Below are positions 8,332-16,282 of a stretch of DNA of 38,762 nucleotides, piece by piece. The position numbers were made by a program, and so were the translations under genes. The notes under the pieces were generated by a model, which was not told the DNA's origin, made no database searches, and was given only the letters and a program-made list of their open reading frames with translations. Every line of letters begins with the position of its first letter. The first letter of the stretch is position 1. Origin of the DNA: DASZTV01 sp035548055 (GTDB taxonomy: Bacteria > Actinomycetota > Actinomycetes > JAFAQI01); NCBI GenBank assembly GCA_035548055.1, contig DASZTL010000105.1, positions 1-38,762 on the forward strand. Direction: 5' to 3'.

Positions 8332-9798
8332 TCAGGCCCCTGAGGTCGAGAGGAACTTGCCGTCGCATCGGTAGCCCGTCTTCGGAGTGTCGACGCGGTG
8401 AAAGGCGCCGTTTCGGATCTCGTACAGGATGTAACAGTGTGGTGCGCCCGACACCGGGTCGGTCGGCGCGATGAGCCCGCCGGCGTCGAAGTCGTGGATC
8501 TTCCGCAGTGAGGCCATGAGCGACTTGCGCGTCAGCTGGCCATGGACCGCCTCCGCCGCCTTCTGGAACAGCCGATCGCTCGCCCACGCGAACATGCCGT
8601 AGAGGTTGATCGGCACACCCGGGTACGTACGCTCGTGCCACTCCTGGAAGGTCTTCACCTCAGGGATGTTCTCGGCCTCGTCCTGATTGAAGAACAACGC
8701 GTACTCGTTGTAGCCCTGGATGCCGTTCAAGTCCGACTTGGCCCCGCCGTAGTCGGCGATGAACGCCTGGTCGTAGGAGATCGGAATGATGTTGAGCAGA
8801 TCCTTCGGGCAGCCTGCCTGACGCTGGTTCTGGATCATCGTCGCGGCGTTCGCCGCGGTCTCGGTCAGCTCGAAGAACGCGGTGATGTGCTCACGCTGGC
8901 ACAGCTTCACGAAGTCGCCCTGGAAGGTGCTGTTGGTGGGCTGTTCCAGGATGCTGTCGACGAAGTGCCACCCCTGGCTCTCCGCGGCACGGACCTGATC
9001 CTTCTGCTTCGCCACCGCCGACGGGATGTTCTCCACGATCGTGCCCACGCGATCGAGCTTCGCGCCGTACTTCTGCTTGTAGTAACGAAACATCCCCGTC
9101 GCATAGCCGTGCCGCTTGGAGGACACGTCGAAGTGGTTGGCGAGGGTGTCGGCCGCCGGATCGAGCGCGACATGCACGTCCGCGACATCGGGGTGCTGCT
9201 TCAACACGATCGCGCCGCAGCCGTCGTACAGCGCAAACGACCCAGCGAGCGCGAACGTGCGACCGATCAGGCTCTGCGTCGCGTTCTCGTTCTGGGTGCA
9301 GTTGGTGCCGTCATCCCGGACCGCCACTTTCACCTCACGGCCGCAGATCCCACCCTCGACGTGGTTGACGTAGTTCGCGAACGTCTCACCGCCGTGGACC
9401 GCGCCATCGAAGAGTCCAGACACCGGGCCACTCAGGGTCGCGACCATTCCGATCGTCAGCGTTGTCGACGTCAGGCCGACGTCTGTGCCCCCCGCACAGG
9501 TGGTGGCAGCCGGCGCGGACGCCGAGCTCGAGGGTTGCGCCGACTTGCGAGGCCCCACATTCGGAGCCGCGGCGTTACCGCTCGGAACGACAGGGACCGG
9601 CCCGCTGTCGGCCGACTCGTCGGGGACCGGGAGCGGCTGGCCGGTATCGCCCGGGGCCGGCTGCTGGCCCGCAGCGGGATGACCTTCCAGCGCGGCGCGG
9701 GACGCCTGGGCCTGCACCTCGCCGGGCAGCCGCGCACCGCACGCCGCCCCTGACAAGGCGAGCAACATCGACGCGACGAGGAGCCGACGACTTGTCAC
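8332..9798 (-). CDS. substrate-binding lipoprotein of the branched-chain amino acid type (Peripla_BP_6), orphan
   Basis: The 488-residue product begins with a lipoprotein-like signal (TSRRLLVASMLLALSGAAC), followed by about 80 residues of low-complexity Pro/Ala/Ser linker. A type I periplasmic-binding fold then starts near DVGLTSTTLTIGMVATLSGP. This family serves ABC importers of branched-chain amino acids, amides, urea or aromatic compounds, but no permease or ATPase gene is in the window. The GTG start at 9798 overlaps the upstream stop in GTGA; the open frame continues upstream but would run through the neighbouring gene. Its place inside a P450 operon suggests that it binds an extracellular lipid or terpenoid; that is inference. 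The lipobox is not perfect (glycine at -3). Confidence 0.85.
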   Translation of the reverse strand: MTSRRLLVASMLLALSGAACGARLPGEVQAQASRAALEGHPAAGQQPAPGDTGQPLPVPDESADSGPVPVVPSGNAAAPNVGPRKSAQPSSSASAPAATTCAGGTDVGLTSTTLTIGMVATLSGPVSGLFDGAVHGGETFANYVNHVEGGICGREVKVAVRDDGTNCTQNENATQSLIGRTFALAGSFALYDGCGAIVLKQHPDVADVHVALDPAADTLANHFDVSSKRHGYATGMFRYYKQKYGAKLDRVGTIVENIPSAVAKQKDQVRAAESQGWHFVDSILEQPTNSTFQGDFVKLCQREHITAFFELTETAANAATMIQNQRQAGCPKDLLNIIPISYDQAFIADYGGAKSDLNGIQGYNEYALFFNQDEAENIPEVKTFQEWHERTYPGVPINLYGMFAWASDRLFQKAAEAVHGQLTRKSLMASLRKIHDFDAGGLIAPTDPVSGAPHCYILYEIRNGAFHRVDTPKTGYRCDGKFLSTSGA

Positions 9799-10199
9799 GG
9801 GCCGGACCCGGGTCCCGGGAAGTCCGACTTGCGAGTGCCGCTCTTGCGGTGGGCGGCCACTCGTTCCTCCACGAAGCCGTTGAAGCTCGACCCTCGCGGC
9901 CAACCGACGTAATGAGTGAGGAAGATCGCGACCTCGCGCAGCTCGTCGGCGGTGAGCTCCTCGTTGGCAAGGACCGCGTCCAGCTGGATCGGCAGCACCT
10001 TCCACTCGCCGAGCGCCGCGACGACGCCGAACAGCATCATCCGGCGGTCTCTCGTGGACAGGCCTTCGCGGCTCCAGATCTCGCCGAACAAGTGGTCGAC
10101 GGTCAGCTGGAAGAACTCCATCGGAAGGTCTGGGACTTCCTTCCAGGCATAGACCTCCGCCATCTTCTTCATGCCGCTCACATGACGGTCGTCAGTCAC
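9795..10199 (-). CDS. carboxymuconolactone decarboxylase-like protein
   Basis: A 134-residue all-helical protein of the CMD/AhpD superfamily, recognised from LSTRDRRMMLFGVVAALGEW and LTADELREVAIFLTHYVGWP, the usual two-part core. It contains no cysteine at all, so it cannot be an AhpD-type thiol peroxidase partner and must belong to the non-thiol branch. Members near degradation genes often have unknown activity. It overlaps both neighbours by four bases (ATGA upstream, GTGA downstream), so it is co-translated with the operon. Its role in the P450 operon is unknown; a decarboxylation or lactone step is only a guess from the family name. Confidence 0.8.
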   Translation of the reverse strand: MTDDRHVSGMKKMAEVYAWKEVPDLPMEFFQLTVDHLFGEIWSREGLSTRDRRMMLFGVVAALGEWKVLPIQLDAVLANEELTADELREVAIFLTHYVGWPRGSSFNGFVEERVAAHRKSGTRKSDFPGPGSGP

Positions 10200-11035
10200 G
10201 AGACCTCCTCTCCCGGCGCGACGCCGAAGGCGAACGGCAGACCGTCGAGCGCTCGACGGGCGAGCGGCGCACCAACCCCGAGCTGCTCGCTCATGGCGAC
10301 CGCCAGCGAGAGGTCCTTCGCGCCGAGAGCACAGCCGTGCTCGAAGATCGGCCGTGCCGGATCGTCAGGAGCGAGCGGTGCGACCGTCCCGCGCATGAGC
10401 GAGGCGGCTGAGCCGACGCCGAGCGCCTCGGTGTGGCGGACGACGGCGGCGAGCTTGGCGACGTCGATACCCGCTGCATCCGCGAGGCGCTGTGCCTCGC
10501 CGCCGGCCGCGTAGCTCACGAACGAGATGAGGTTTCGTGCCAGCTTGCATTGCGTCCCCGCACCCGCCGGACCGACGTGGAGCACGAGATCAGCCCAGTG
10601 CGCGAAGACCGGCTTCGACTTCTCGTACGCCGCACGCTCGCCGCCGACCATCACCGCGAGGCGACCTTCGGCGGCCCCGACCGGACCGCCCGAGATCGCG
10701 GCATCGATGACATCGATGCCCTTCGGCGCAGCGCTCGCCGCCAGGTCCGGTGCGGTGCGGATGTCGATCGTCGAGTGGATGGCGATCACAACACCGGAGG
10801 GAGCATGCTCGACGAGCTCCGCGACGACCTCGCGAACCTGCTCGTCGGTGAGCACGACGATCGAGATGACGTCGCATTCGGTAGCCAGCTCCTTGAGTGA
10901 CCCGAACCGCGCGCCCTTCGCCACGAACGGAGCCGCAGCGACTTCGCGGACGTCGTGCACGAGCAACGACTCATGGGGCAACCGCGCGGCCATCGCGCCG
11001 CCGATGTTGCCCAGGCCGACGAAGCCGATCGGCAT
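10196..11035 (-). CDS. NAD(P)-dependent beta-hydroxyacid dehydrogenase (3-hydroxyisobutyrate dehydrogenase-like)
   Basis: The 279 residues show the N-terminal Rossmann motif GFVGLGNIGGAMA (4-16) and the substrate loop of this family, AISGGPVGAAEGRLAVMVGG (113-132). The conserved Lys164 lies in GAGTQCKLARNLI. This is the domain order of 3-hydroxyisobutyrate, tartronate semialdehyde and 6-phosphogluconate-like dehydrogenases. The enzyme would oxidise a beta-hydroxyacid or reduce the matching aldehyde in the cytoplasm. The ATG shares one base with the stop of the NTF2-like gene upstream, and the stop overlaps the next gene. In an operon with terminal-carbon P450s it could act on oxidised side chains, but the true substrate is open. 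Confidence 0.85.
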   Translation of the reverse strand: MPIGFVGLGNIGGAMAARLPHESLLVHDVREVAAAPFVAKGARFGSLKELATECDVISIVVLTDEQVREVVAELVEHAPSGVVIAIHSTIDIRTAPDLAASAAPKGIDVIDAAISGGPVGAAEGRLAVMVGGERAAYEKSKPVFAHWADLVLHVGPAGAGTQCKLARNLISFVSYAAGGEAQRLADAAGIDVAKLAAVVRHTEALGVGSAASLMRGTVAPLAPDDPARPIFEHGCALGAKDLSLAVAMSEQLGVGAPLARRALDGLPFAFGVAPGEEVS

Positions 11036-11598
11036 CAGAAGTACCCGGCCTCGTTCGGCCAGAGCGGCGCCGGGATGTCGGCGCGCCGGAAATGGCCCGG
11101 CAAGAGCTGGCCCGATGACGCCATCTCGATGCGGGAGCGCATCCCGTCAGACAGCACGCCGGCGGACATCATCTCGAAGAACAGCGCTCCGGCATTGAGG
11201 TGATCGAAGAAGTCACGCTGCCAGGCCCACGCACCGCCGGCGTAGCCGAACCAGCTGGCACCCAGACCCGCAACGACGTAGGACGTACCGTCCGTGCGCT
11301 TCGCATCCGAGACCTGCTTCCAGAACCCGACGATCATCCCGGCGCGATCGTCGATCAGCGTCGCCTGATACGGATAGGTCCAGCCCTCCAGCCCCTGCAT
11401 CTCGAGCCCGAGCGCGAGCTCGCGGATCTGGTCGCGCCCGACCGCCATGAACTCGTCATCCGGGCCGCAGTTCCACCCGTACGTCGCATCGACGGCGAAG
11501 AACTCGGCGAGGTCGGACCAGTCGCGCTTCGCCTCACACGCCTTGTTCGTGTCGAGCCAGCGCTGCCAGAACGCTTCCATCTCTGCGCGATCGGGCAT
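11035..11598 (-). CDS. SnoaL/NTF2-like protein of unknown function
   Basis: The 187-residue protein opens with a helix rich in Trp (MEAFWQRWLDTNKACEAKRDWSDL), then AEFFAVDATYGWNCGPDDEFMAVGRDQIRE. That is the usual layout of the cone-shaped NTF2/SnoaL fold (helix, 'F..DA.Y', then a long sheet). Family members include polyketide cyclases, ketosteroid isomerase-like enzymes and limonene epoxide hydrolases, so a sterol- or terpenoid-related reaction is possible, but no catalytic set can be assigned by eye. It sits three bases after the ferredoxin gene and shares one base with the next gene. Length is somewhat above the 120-150 residues usual for the fold. Confidence 0.7.
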   Translation of the reverse strand: MPDRAEMEAFWQRWLDTNKACEAKRDWSDLAEFFAVDATYGWNCGPDDEFMAVGRDQIRELALGLEMQGLEGWTYPYQATLIDDRAGMIVGFWKQVSDAKRTDGTSYVVAGLGASWFGYAGGAWAWQRDFFDHLNAGALFFEMMSAGVLSDGMRSRIEMASSGQLLPGHFRRADIPAPLWPNEAGYF

Positions 11599-11601
11599 TA
11601 C

Positions 11602-11799
11602 TCAGCTCTCCTCAACGATCGACAACGCATGGGTTGGGCAGTACTTGACCGCCAGGCGCACGCCGTCGTGGGACGCCGGGTCCGGCTGCTCGACGAGCAG
11701 CTCGACCTGGGCGGAGTTGCCGACCCGGAAGACCTCCGGAGCTTCGACCTCGCACATTGCGTGACCCTGGCACAGATCGCGGTCCACCGTGATCTTCAT
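11602..11799 (-). CDS. [3Fe-4S]-type ferredoxin, P450 redox partner
   Basis: A 65-residue ferredoxin with CQGHAMC near the N-terminus and a single later cysteine in YCPTHALS. The second cluster cysteine position is taken by histidine or alanine, the pattern of the small 3Fe-4S ferredoxins that feed actinobacterial P450s. It resembles the ferredoxin next to CYP51 in M. tuberculosis (Rv0763c). The ATG at 11799 overlaps the CYP51 stop in ATGA, which ties the two proteins stoichiometrically. It should carry electrons from a ferredoxin reductase, not encoded here, to CYP51 and probably the other two P450s. Confidence 0.92.
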   Translation of the reverse strand: MKITVDRDLCQGHAMCEVEAPEVFRVGNSAQVELLVEQPDPASHDGVRLAVKYCPTHALSIVEES

Positions 11800-13154
11800 C
11801 GTGGGTTCCTCGGTCGGACGTCGACAGCGCAGGGCTGCTGGAGCTGAACGACCATCTTCGAGTGGTCGTTGCGATACGACTCCGACGGTTGTGCCATCTC
11901 CCAGCTGTAGTCGCGCAGCAGGATGGAGAAGATCGCCTTGAGCTGCATGAGAGCGAACGCGGCACCCACGCAGCGGTGCTTGCCGCCTCCGAACGGAATC
12001 CACGTCCACGGGTTGAGGTCGTCCTCGCGTCGCGGATCCAGATAGCGCGCCGGGTCGAACGCGTCGGCGTCGGGAAAGTCGGGAGTCAGCCGGTTGGAGA
12101 TCGCCGGCGTCGCCGCGACCAGGTCACCTTTGCCCACCGCATACCCGCCCACCTCGAGATCTTCGGTCGCAACCCGCAGCAGCAGGATCAGGGGCGGGTG
12201 CAGGCGCAGCGCCTCCTTGATGGCCGACTCGAGCCGAGGAATCTCGCGAAGTGCCTGGAAGCTCACCTCCGAGCCATCGGCATACAGCTCGTCGAGCTCG
12301 TCGACCACCGCTGCCATCTCAGCGGGGTGACGAAGCAGCTCGATCAGCGTCCATGCCGCCGTACCCGAGGTCGTGTGATGCCCGGCGAACATCGTTCCGA
12401 TGAACATGCCGGTGATCTCGTCTGCCGTGAACCTCGGCTCGCCGTTGTCCTTCACCGACATCAACAGGTCGAGCAGATCGGGATCACCCGCAGGTGCGTC
12501 GGGTCCGACCCGAGTGGCCATGATCGCCTCGACCAGCTTCACCAGCTCCACGCGGGCCGCGTCGCGGCGGCGGAAGCTCTCGATCGGCGCGTACGGATCG
12601 ACGTACGCCAGCGCGTCGGTCCCCTGCTCGAGATCGTGGTAGAGCTCGGCGAACCGGCCGTCGAGCTGCTCGCGGAACTTCTTGCCGATCAGACAGGCGG
12701 ACGACGTGTAGATGGTGAGCTCTGCGAAGAAGTCGAGCAGATCGATTCGCCGCTCGCCTCGCCAGTCAGCGACCATCCGCTCGACCTCAGCCGCGATGAC
12801 CTCCGCATGGCCTCGCATCTGCGGGCCGCGCAGCGACTGGTTCTTGAGCATCTCGGCCCGACGTTCCGGCGGTGCGTCGAAGACCACGCCCTTGCCGAAG
12901 ATCGGTGTCATGAACGGGTAGGCAGCGCCTTGGTCTAGCACCTCGTCTGGGCTACGGAAGTACCACTCGTTGACGTCGGCCCCACTGAGCAGGACGACGC
13001 GACGCCCGGCGAGGGTGAACGCACCGACCGGGCCGCATTCGTCGTGGACGCGACGCATCAACCCGATCGGGTCCCGCCGGAGCTCCTCGAGATGACCATG
13101 CTCGTGCTCGCCACCCGAGACATCGGGTGGCGGCGGCAGCGCGACGATTGTCAA
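11796..13154 (-). CDS. cyp51: sterol 14-alpha-demethylase family P450 (CYP51)
   Basis: The 452-residue P450 is nearly the length of M. tuberculosis CYP51. Diagnostic parts are DQGAAYPFMTPIFGKGVVFD (B-C region, Tyr79), ELTIYTSSACLIGKKFR, the I-helix FAGHHTTSGTA (256-266), EALR (314-317) and FGGGKHRCVGAAFA with heme ligand Cys395. The end, YRNDHSKMVVQL, is also typical. CYP51 removes the 14-alpha-methyl group of lanosterol-type sterols in three steps; in actinobacteria that make no sterols its natural substrate is unsettled. I chose TTG at 13154: AAGGAG lies six bases before it, and the next residues TIVALPP...VSGG match the start of the mycobacterial protein. The longer frame would overlap the upstream P450. 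Confidence 0.95.
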   Translation of the reverse strand: MTIVALPPPPDVSGGEHEHGHLEELRRDPIGLMRRVHDECGPVGAFTLAGRRVVLLSGADVNEWYFRSPDEVLDQGAAYPFMTPIFGKGVVFDAPPERRAEMLKNQSLRGPQMRGHAEVIAAEVERMVADWRGERRIDLLDFFAELTIYTSSACLIGKKFREQLDGRFAELYHDLEQGTDALAYVDPYAPIESFRRRDAARVELVKLVEAIMATRVGPDAPAGDPDLLDLLMSVKDNGEPRFTADEITGMFIGTMFAGHHTTSGTAAWTLIELLRHPAEMAAVVDELDELYADGSEVSFQALREIPRLESAIKEALRLHPPLILLLRVATEDLEVGGYAVGKGDLVAATPAISNRLTPDFPDADAFDPARYLDPRREDDLNPWTWIPFGGGKHRCVGAAFALMQLKAIFSILLRDYSWEMAQPSESYRNDHSKMVVQLQQPCAVDVRPRNPR

Positions 13155-13164
13155 TGTCTCTCCT

Positions 13165-14367
13165 TCATCGGAGTCGGACCGAGGTCGGTAGCTGCGCGAA
13201 CCCGCGCACATTGACCGAGTGGACACGCTTCGCGCCCGTCTCGTCGACGTCGTAGGACGTGACGCGCGTCAGCAGCTGCTCGAGCACGACGCGCGCTTCG
13301 AGCCGAGCCAGCGACGCACCGAGACAGAAGTGACGGCCGGACCCGAAGCTCAGCGACTCGGAGGTGTCTCGCTCGAGGTCGTAGCGGTCAGGATCGGCGA
13401 AGACCCGCGCATCCCGGTTGGCCGAGCCCACCAGCAGCAGGACGCGGGCCGCGGACGGGATCACGCCGTCGGGCAGGACGACCTCAGTGGTGGTCGTCCG
13501 AGCCAGGATCTGGCTCGACGCGTCGTAGCGCAGCGTCTCCTCGACCCACGGCGTGACTGCGCGACGATCGGCGAGCGGCTTGGCGAGCTGGTCAGGGTGC
13601 CGCCACGCCCAGTACCAGCAGTGCCCGAGCAGCTTCGTCGTCGTCTCGTTGCCGGCAACGACCATGAGGAAGAGGAACGCCCCGAGCTCGTCATCGGTGA
13701 GCCGCTCGCCGTCGATCTCGACCTCGAGCAGCGCGGAGGTGAGGTCGTCGCGCGGCTGGCGGCGGCGCGCCGCGATCATCTCGAGGTAGTACACCGCGAG
13801 GTCGAGCGAGGCGCTTGCGGCTGCCGGGGGCACGTCGAAGACACCGTCGTCGCGGTGGACGACCACGTCTGCGAGGCGGCGGAGCTCGGCGCGGTCCGAT
13901 TCCGGCACGCCTAGCAGCTCGGACACCACATCCATCGGCACCTTGCCGGCCAGGTCCTCGATGAAGTCGAAGGAGCCTTTCTCCAAGGCCGGCGCTAGGT
14001 GCGCGTCCGTGATCGCACGGACCCGCGGCTCGAGATCGGCGACCCGGCGCGGGGTGAACCCGCGCGACACGAGCCGGCGCATCCTGCCGTGACGGGGCTC
14101 ATCCATCGCGAGGAACGACATGACCCGGGCCGCCTGCGGACCGGTCGCGGCCGGGTCGAGCGAGACGCCATCGGCATTGGAGAAGCGCACGTCGTCACGG
14201 AACGCGGCGACCACGTCGGCGTGCCTGGCGAGTGCGTAGAAGCCGAGCTCGAGGTTCCGATACACCGGCGCGCGCTCCCGCAGCGCGGCGTACGTCGGGT
14301 AGGGATCTTCGTGGAACGCGTAGGAGTACGGGTCGAGGACCGGGACCGCCGGCGCATCCGCGGTCAT
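13165..14367 (-). CDS. cytochrome P450, CYP123-like
   Basis: A 400-residue class I P450. Motifs: AGNETT in the I-helix (238-243), ETLR in the K-helix (277-280), and SFGSGRHFCLGASLARLE with heme ligand Cys348. Stretches such as LDPYSYAFHEDPYPTY, VSRGFTPRR, PWVEETLRYD..SQILART and VRGFAQLP closely follow M. tuberculosis CYP123 as I remember it. CYP123 also sits upstream of CYP51 there, separated by a short-chain dehydrogenase gene that is absent here. No substrate is established for CYP123. The start overlaps the TetR stop in ATGA, and the stop is ten bases before the CYP51 start. Confidence 0.88.
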   Translation of the reverse strand: MTADAPAVPVLDPYSYAFHEDPYPTYAALRERAPVYRNLELGFYALARHADVVAAFRDDVRFSNADGVSLDPAATGPQAARVMSFLAMDEPRHGRMRRLVSRGFTPRRVADLEPRVRAITDAHLAPALEKGSFDFIEDLAGKVPMDVVSELLGVPESDRAELRRLADVVVHRDDGVFDVPPAAASASLDLAVYYLEMIAARRRQPRDDLTSALLEVEIDGERLTDDELGAFLFLMVVAGNETTTKLLGHCWYWAWRHPDQLAKPLADRRAVTPWVEETLRYDASSQILARTTTTEVVLPDGVIPSAARVLLLVGSANRDARVFADPDRYDLERDTSESLSFGSGRHFCLGASLARLEARVVLEQLLTRVTSYDVDETGAKRVHSVNVRGFAQLPTSVRLR

Positions 14368-14945
14368 CGGCGGTTGCCCGCAATCAGGCCGGCGGCCTCG
14401 GCCATGACATCCGGCAGCGCCGCGTACGTCGCGTACCCCATCCCTGCCGACAGCAACGCGCCGATGAAGGTGAAGGTCAGGATCTGCAGCACGCGGGTAT
14501 CGGGATCCGGGCCGATGGCGGCCGCGAGCCGACCGCTCATCGCGAGACCGATCCGGTCGCGCACTACCTGCACGTCGCTGTCGTGTGCGAGCAAGGCGGT
14601 GGTGATGGCCGCGGCCAGCTCCGGCTCGTCGGCGACGAGCAACGCGACGTCGCGCACGGCGATCGACACCCGGTCCGCGACTGACTGCCCCCGCTTCAGC
14701 CGGGGTGCCTCGAGAGCTGTCAACCTGCGCCAGAAGACCTCGGTGAGCAGGTGCTCCTTGCTCGCAAAGTAGGTGTAGGCCGTCGCCGGCGAGACCCGGG
14801 CACGACGCGCGACACCACGAATCGTCAAGCCGTCGTACCCCGTCTCGGCGACCTCGGCGACGGCTGCGTCGACGAGTGCCGCGACGGTGTCCGCCGGCCG
14901 GCCGGACAGCGCTCGCCGAGGCACCACCGCGGCCGGGCTGGACAT
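14364..14945 (-). CDS. TetR-family transcriptional regulator of the P450 operon
   Basis: The 193-residue protein has an N-terminal helix-turn-helix at about residues 38-61 (YDGLTIRGVARRARVSPATAYTYF), followed by SKEHLLTEVFWRR, the standard TetR_N arrangement. The C-terminal ligand domain is variable. It is the first gene of the nine-gene operon and overlaps the CYP123-like gene by four bases. A perfect 7+7 base palindrome covers its start codon, and a TACTGT hexamer lies eight bases upstream, so it probably represses itself and the whole operon until a ligand, perhaps a sterol, is bound. The ligand is inference. Confidence 0.9.
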   Translation of the reverse strand: MSSPAAVVPRRALSGRPADTVAALVDAAVAEVAETGYDGLTIRGVARRARVSPATAYTYFASKEHLLTEVFWRRLTALEAPRLKRGQSVADRVSIAVRDVALLVADEPELAAAITTALLAHDSDVQVVRDRIGLAMSGRLAAAIGPDPDTRVLQILTFTFIGALLSAGMGYATYAALPDVMAEAAGLIAGNRR

Positions 14946-14953
14946 GTGTCCAG
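14938..14953. promoter_or_regulatory. palindrome over the TetR start codon, candidate autorepressor operator
   Basis: Arms CTGGACA (14938-14944) and TGTCCAG (14947-14953) are perfect inverted repeats with two bases between, and the ATG of the TetR gene lies inside. Its position at the expected transcription start would let bound repressor block the whole P450 operon. Confidence 0.55.
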
Positions 14954-14959
14954 ACAGTA
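14954..14959 (-). promoter_or_regulatory. candidate -10 hexamer of the P450 operon
   Basis: TACTGT on the minus strand ends eight bases before the TetR ATG at 14945 and abuts the palindrome. It lies in the 19-base gap after the upstream gene. Confidence 0.45.
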
Positions 14960-14964
14960 GGCCA

Positions 14965-16230
14965 TCAGGTGGCGGGTGTCATCACCTTCGTGCCCGGCGC
15001 CCGGAAGCGGAAGGTCGCGCCACTGCTGATCTTGGCGATGGCGAGCTCGGGCGCCTCGGCTCGCGCTGCCCGATCCCGGTCGATGGACACCAGGTAGGCA
15101 TGCAGCTCGCCGTCTCGCGCCGCGGTGGGCGTGCAGCTCGCCTGCGGGTCGAACGCCGCGACGACCGCATCGAGGGCCGCGTCCATCGACCCGCCGAGTG
15201 CGGTCATCCAGGTGAACGCATCGCCTTCCCTCGACGCCGGGCACGCCGCGAAGCTGAGCCGCACCTCGTCGTCGTCGGCGGCGGTGATCGTCAGGCCGAC
15301 ATAGCTGCGCGGCGCGAACATCGGATGGAGCGAGAGCATCGCAGCCAGGCCCGCGGTCGTCGGCTCGAGGCCGAGCGCATCTCGCAGCCGCTGCGCGCTC
15401 AGGCCGCACCAGCCCGCGACCAAGCGCGGCGTGATCGCCGCGACGCGGTCGGCGCCGAGCCGACCGTCGACGCTGATCAGCAAGCCGCGCAGCAGCAGGT
15501 GGCTCTGGATCGCGAACTCCTGCAAGGCCGTCCGCAACGCACGCGTGCTGAGGTCCTCCAGCCGCAGGTCGGGATCGAACGGGCCGCTGTAGTCGACCAG
15601 CCCGTCCTCCCGGGTGCCGCCGAGCGACTCGACCTCGACGGTCGCGGCGAGCGACGCCTCGACCCGCGCGGACATCGGATGTGCCTGCACCGGTGGCGAG
15701 TCGGCGTCGATGTCGATGCGCCAATGGCAGTGCGGCATCTGGTCCGCCGGCACCCGAGGCGGGCGGTGGATCGGGCGGATCGCGGCATGCGGATTCGTCG
15801 CGGCAGCCGTCGCATCGAACGTCGGGTCCTCGATCGTGTGACACATCCCGTGGACGAACTCGACCCCCATCGGCTCGACATCCATGAGCGCGCCGCAGTG
15901 AGCAAGCCAGAACTCGGCATGGCGCTCATCGCGGACGCGGAACCGGAAGTCCATGAACTCGTGCGGCGCACCGATGTCGAGCTGCAGGTTCTTGCAGATC
16001 GTGTCCACTCCGTCACCGCTGAAGCCCATCGCCCGCTGCATCCGCTGGGAGTAGACCGGGCTCGCCGACATCCACTCCTCGATGGCGATCTGCTGCATCT
16101 CGTCGCGGTCGACGGTCTCCATCACGAGCGCCATGCCGACCCGATCCTGCAGATGACCGTGCAGCAACCACTCGCGCCCGACCACGGCAAGCGCCTCGTG
16201 ATCGAGGTCCGGAAGGTACGGCGGGTGCAC
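14965..16230 (-). CDS. conserved-looking protein of unknown function (421 aa)
   Basis: I do not recognise this family. The 421-residue product has no signal peptide or membrane segment. Histidines and cysteines cluster in its first half (HCGALMDVEPMGVEFVHGMCH, residues about 110-130, and QMPHCHWRIDIDAD near 165). Phrases such as GAPHEFMDFRFRVRDERHAEFWLAHCG suggest an enzyme-like soluble fold, possibly metal-binding. The second half is more ordinary alpha/beta sequence with another Cys in SFAACPASREGDAF. The start is GTG at 16230, with TAGTTT seven bases upstream. It lies directly before the TetR gene on the same strand, so it may belong with the P450 operon. The codon pattern and clean frame support a real gene. 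Confidence 0.7.
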   Translation of the reverse strand: MHPPYLPDLDHEALAVVGREWLLHGHLQDRVGMALVMETVDRDEMQQIAIEEWMSASPVYSQRMQRAMGFSGDGVDTICKNLQLDIGAPHEFMDFRFRVRDERHAEFWLAHCGALMDVEPMGVEFVHGMCHTIEDPTFDATAAATNPHAAIRPIHRPPRVPADQMPHCHWRIDIDADSPPVQAHPMSARVEASLAATVEVESLGGTREDGLVDYSGPFDPDLRLEDLSTRALRTALQEFAIQSHLLLRGLLISVDGRLGADRVAAITPRLVAGWCGLSAQRLRDALGLEPTTAGLAAMLSLHPMFAPRSYVGLTITAADDDEVRLSFAACPASREGDAFTWMTALGGSMDAALDAVVAAFDPQASCTPTAARDGELHAYLVSIDRDRAARAEAPELAIAKISSGATFRFRAPGTKVMTPAT

Positions 16231-16237
16231 GGGGCTG

Positions 16238-16243
16238 AAACTA
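16238..16243 (-). promoter_or_regulatory. candidate -10 hexamer of the unknown 421-residue gene
   Basis: TAGTTT on the minus strand ends seven bases before the GTG at 16230, and no ribosome-binding site lies between. Confidence 0.4.
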
Positions 16244-16282
16244 GCTGTTCTGTCCCCTGTCAGGTTCGAGCCGGCAGAGCAG

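Noticed and set aside
9799..10005. Longer start for the binding lipoprotein
   Set aside because: The extra 69 residues lie antiparallel-free but in another frame of the CMD gene, and would bury the signal peptide; GTG at 9798 overlaps the upstream stop in the same GTGA style as its neighbours.
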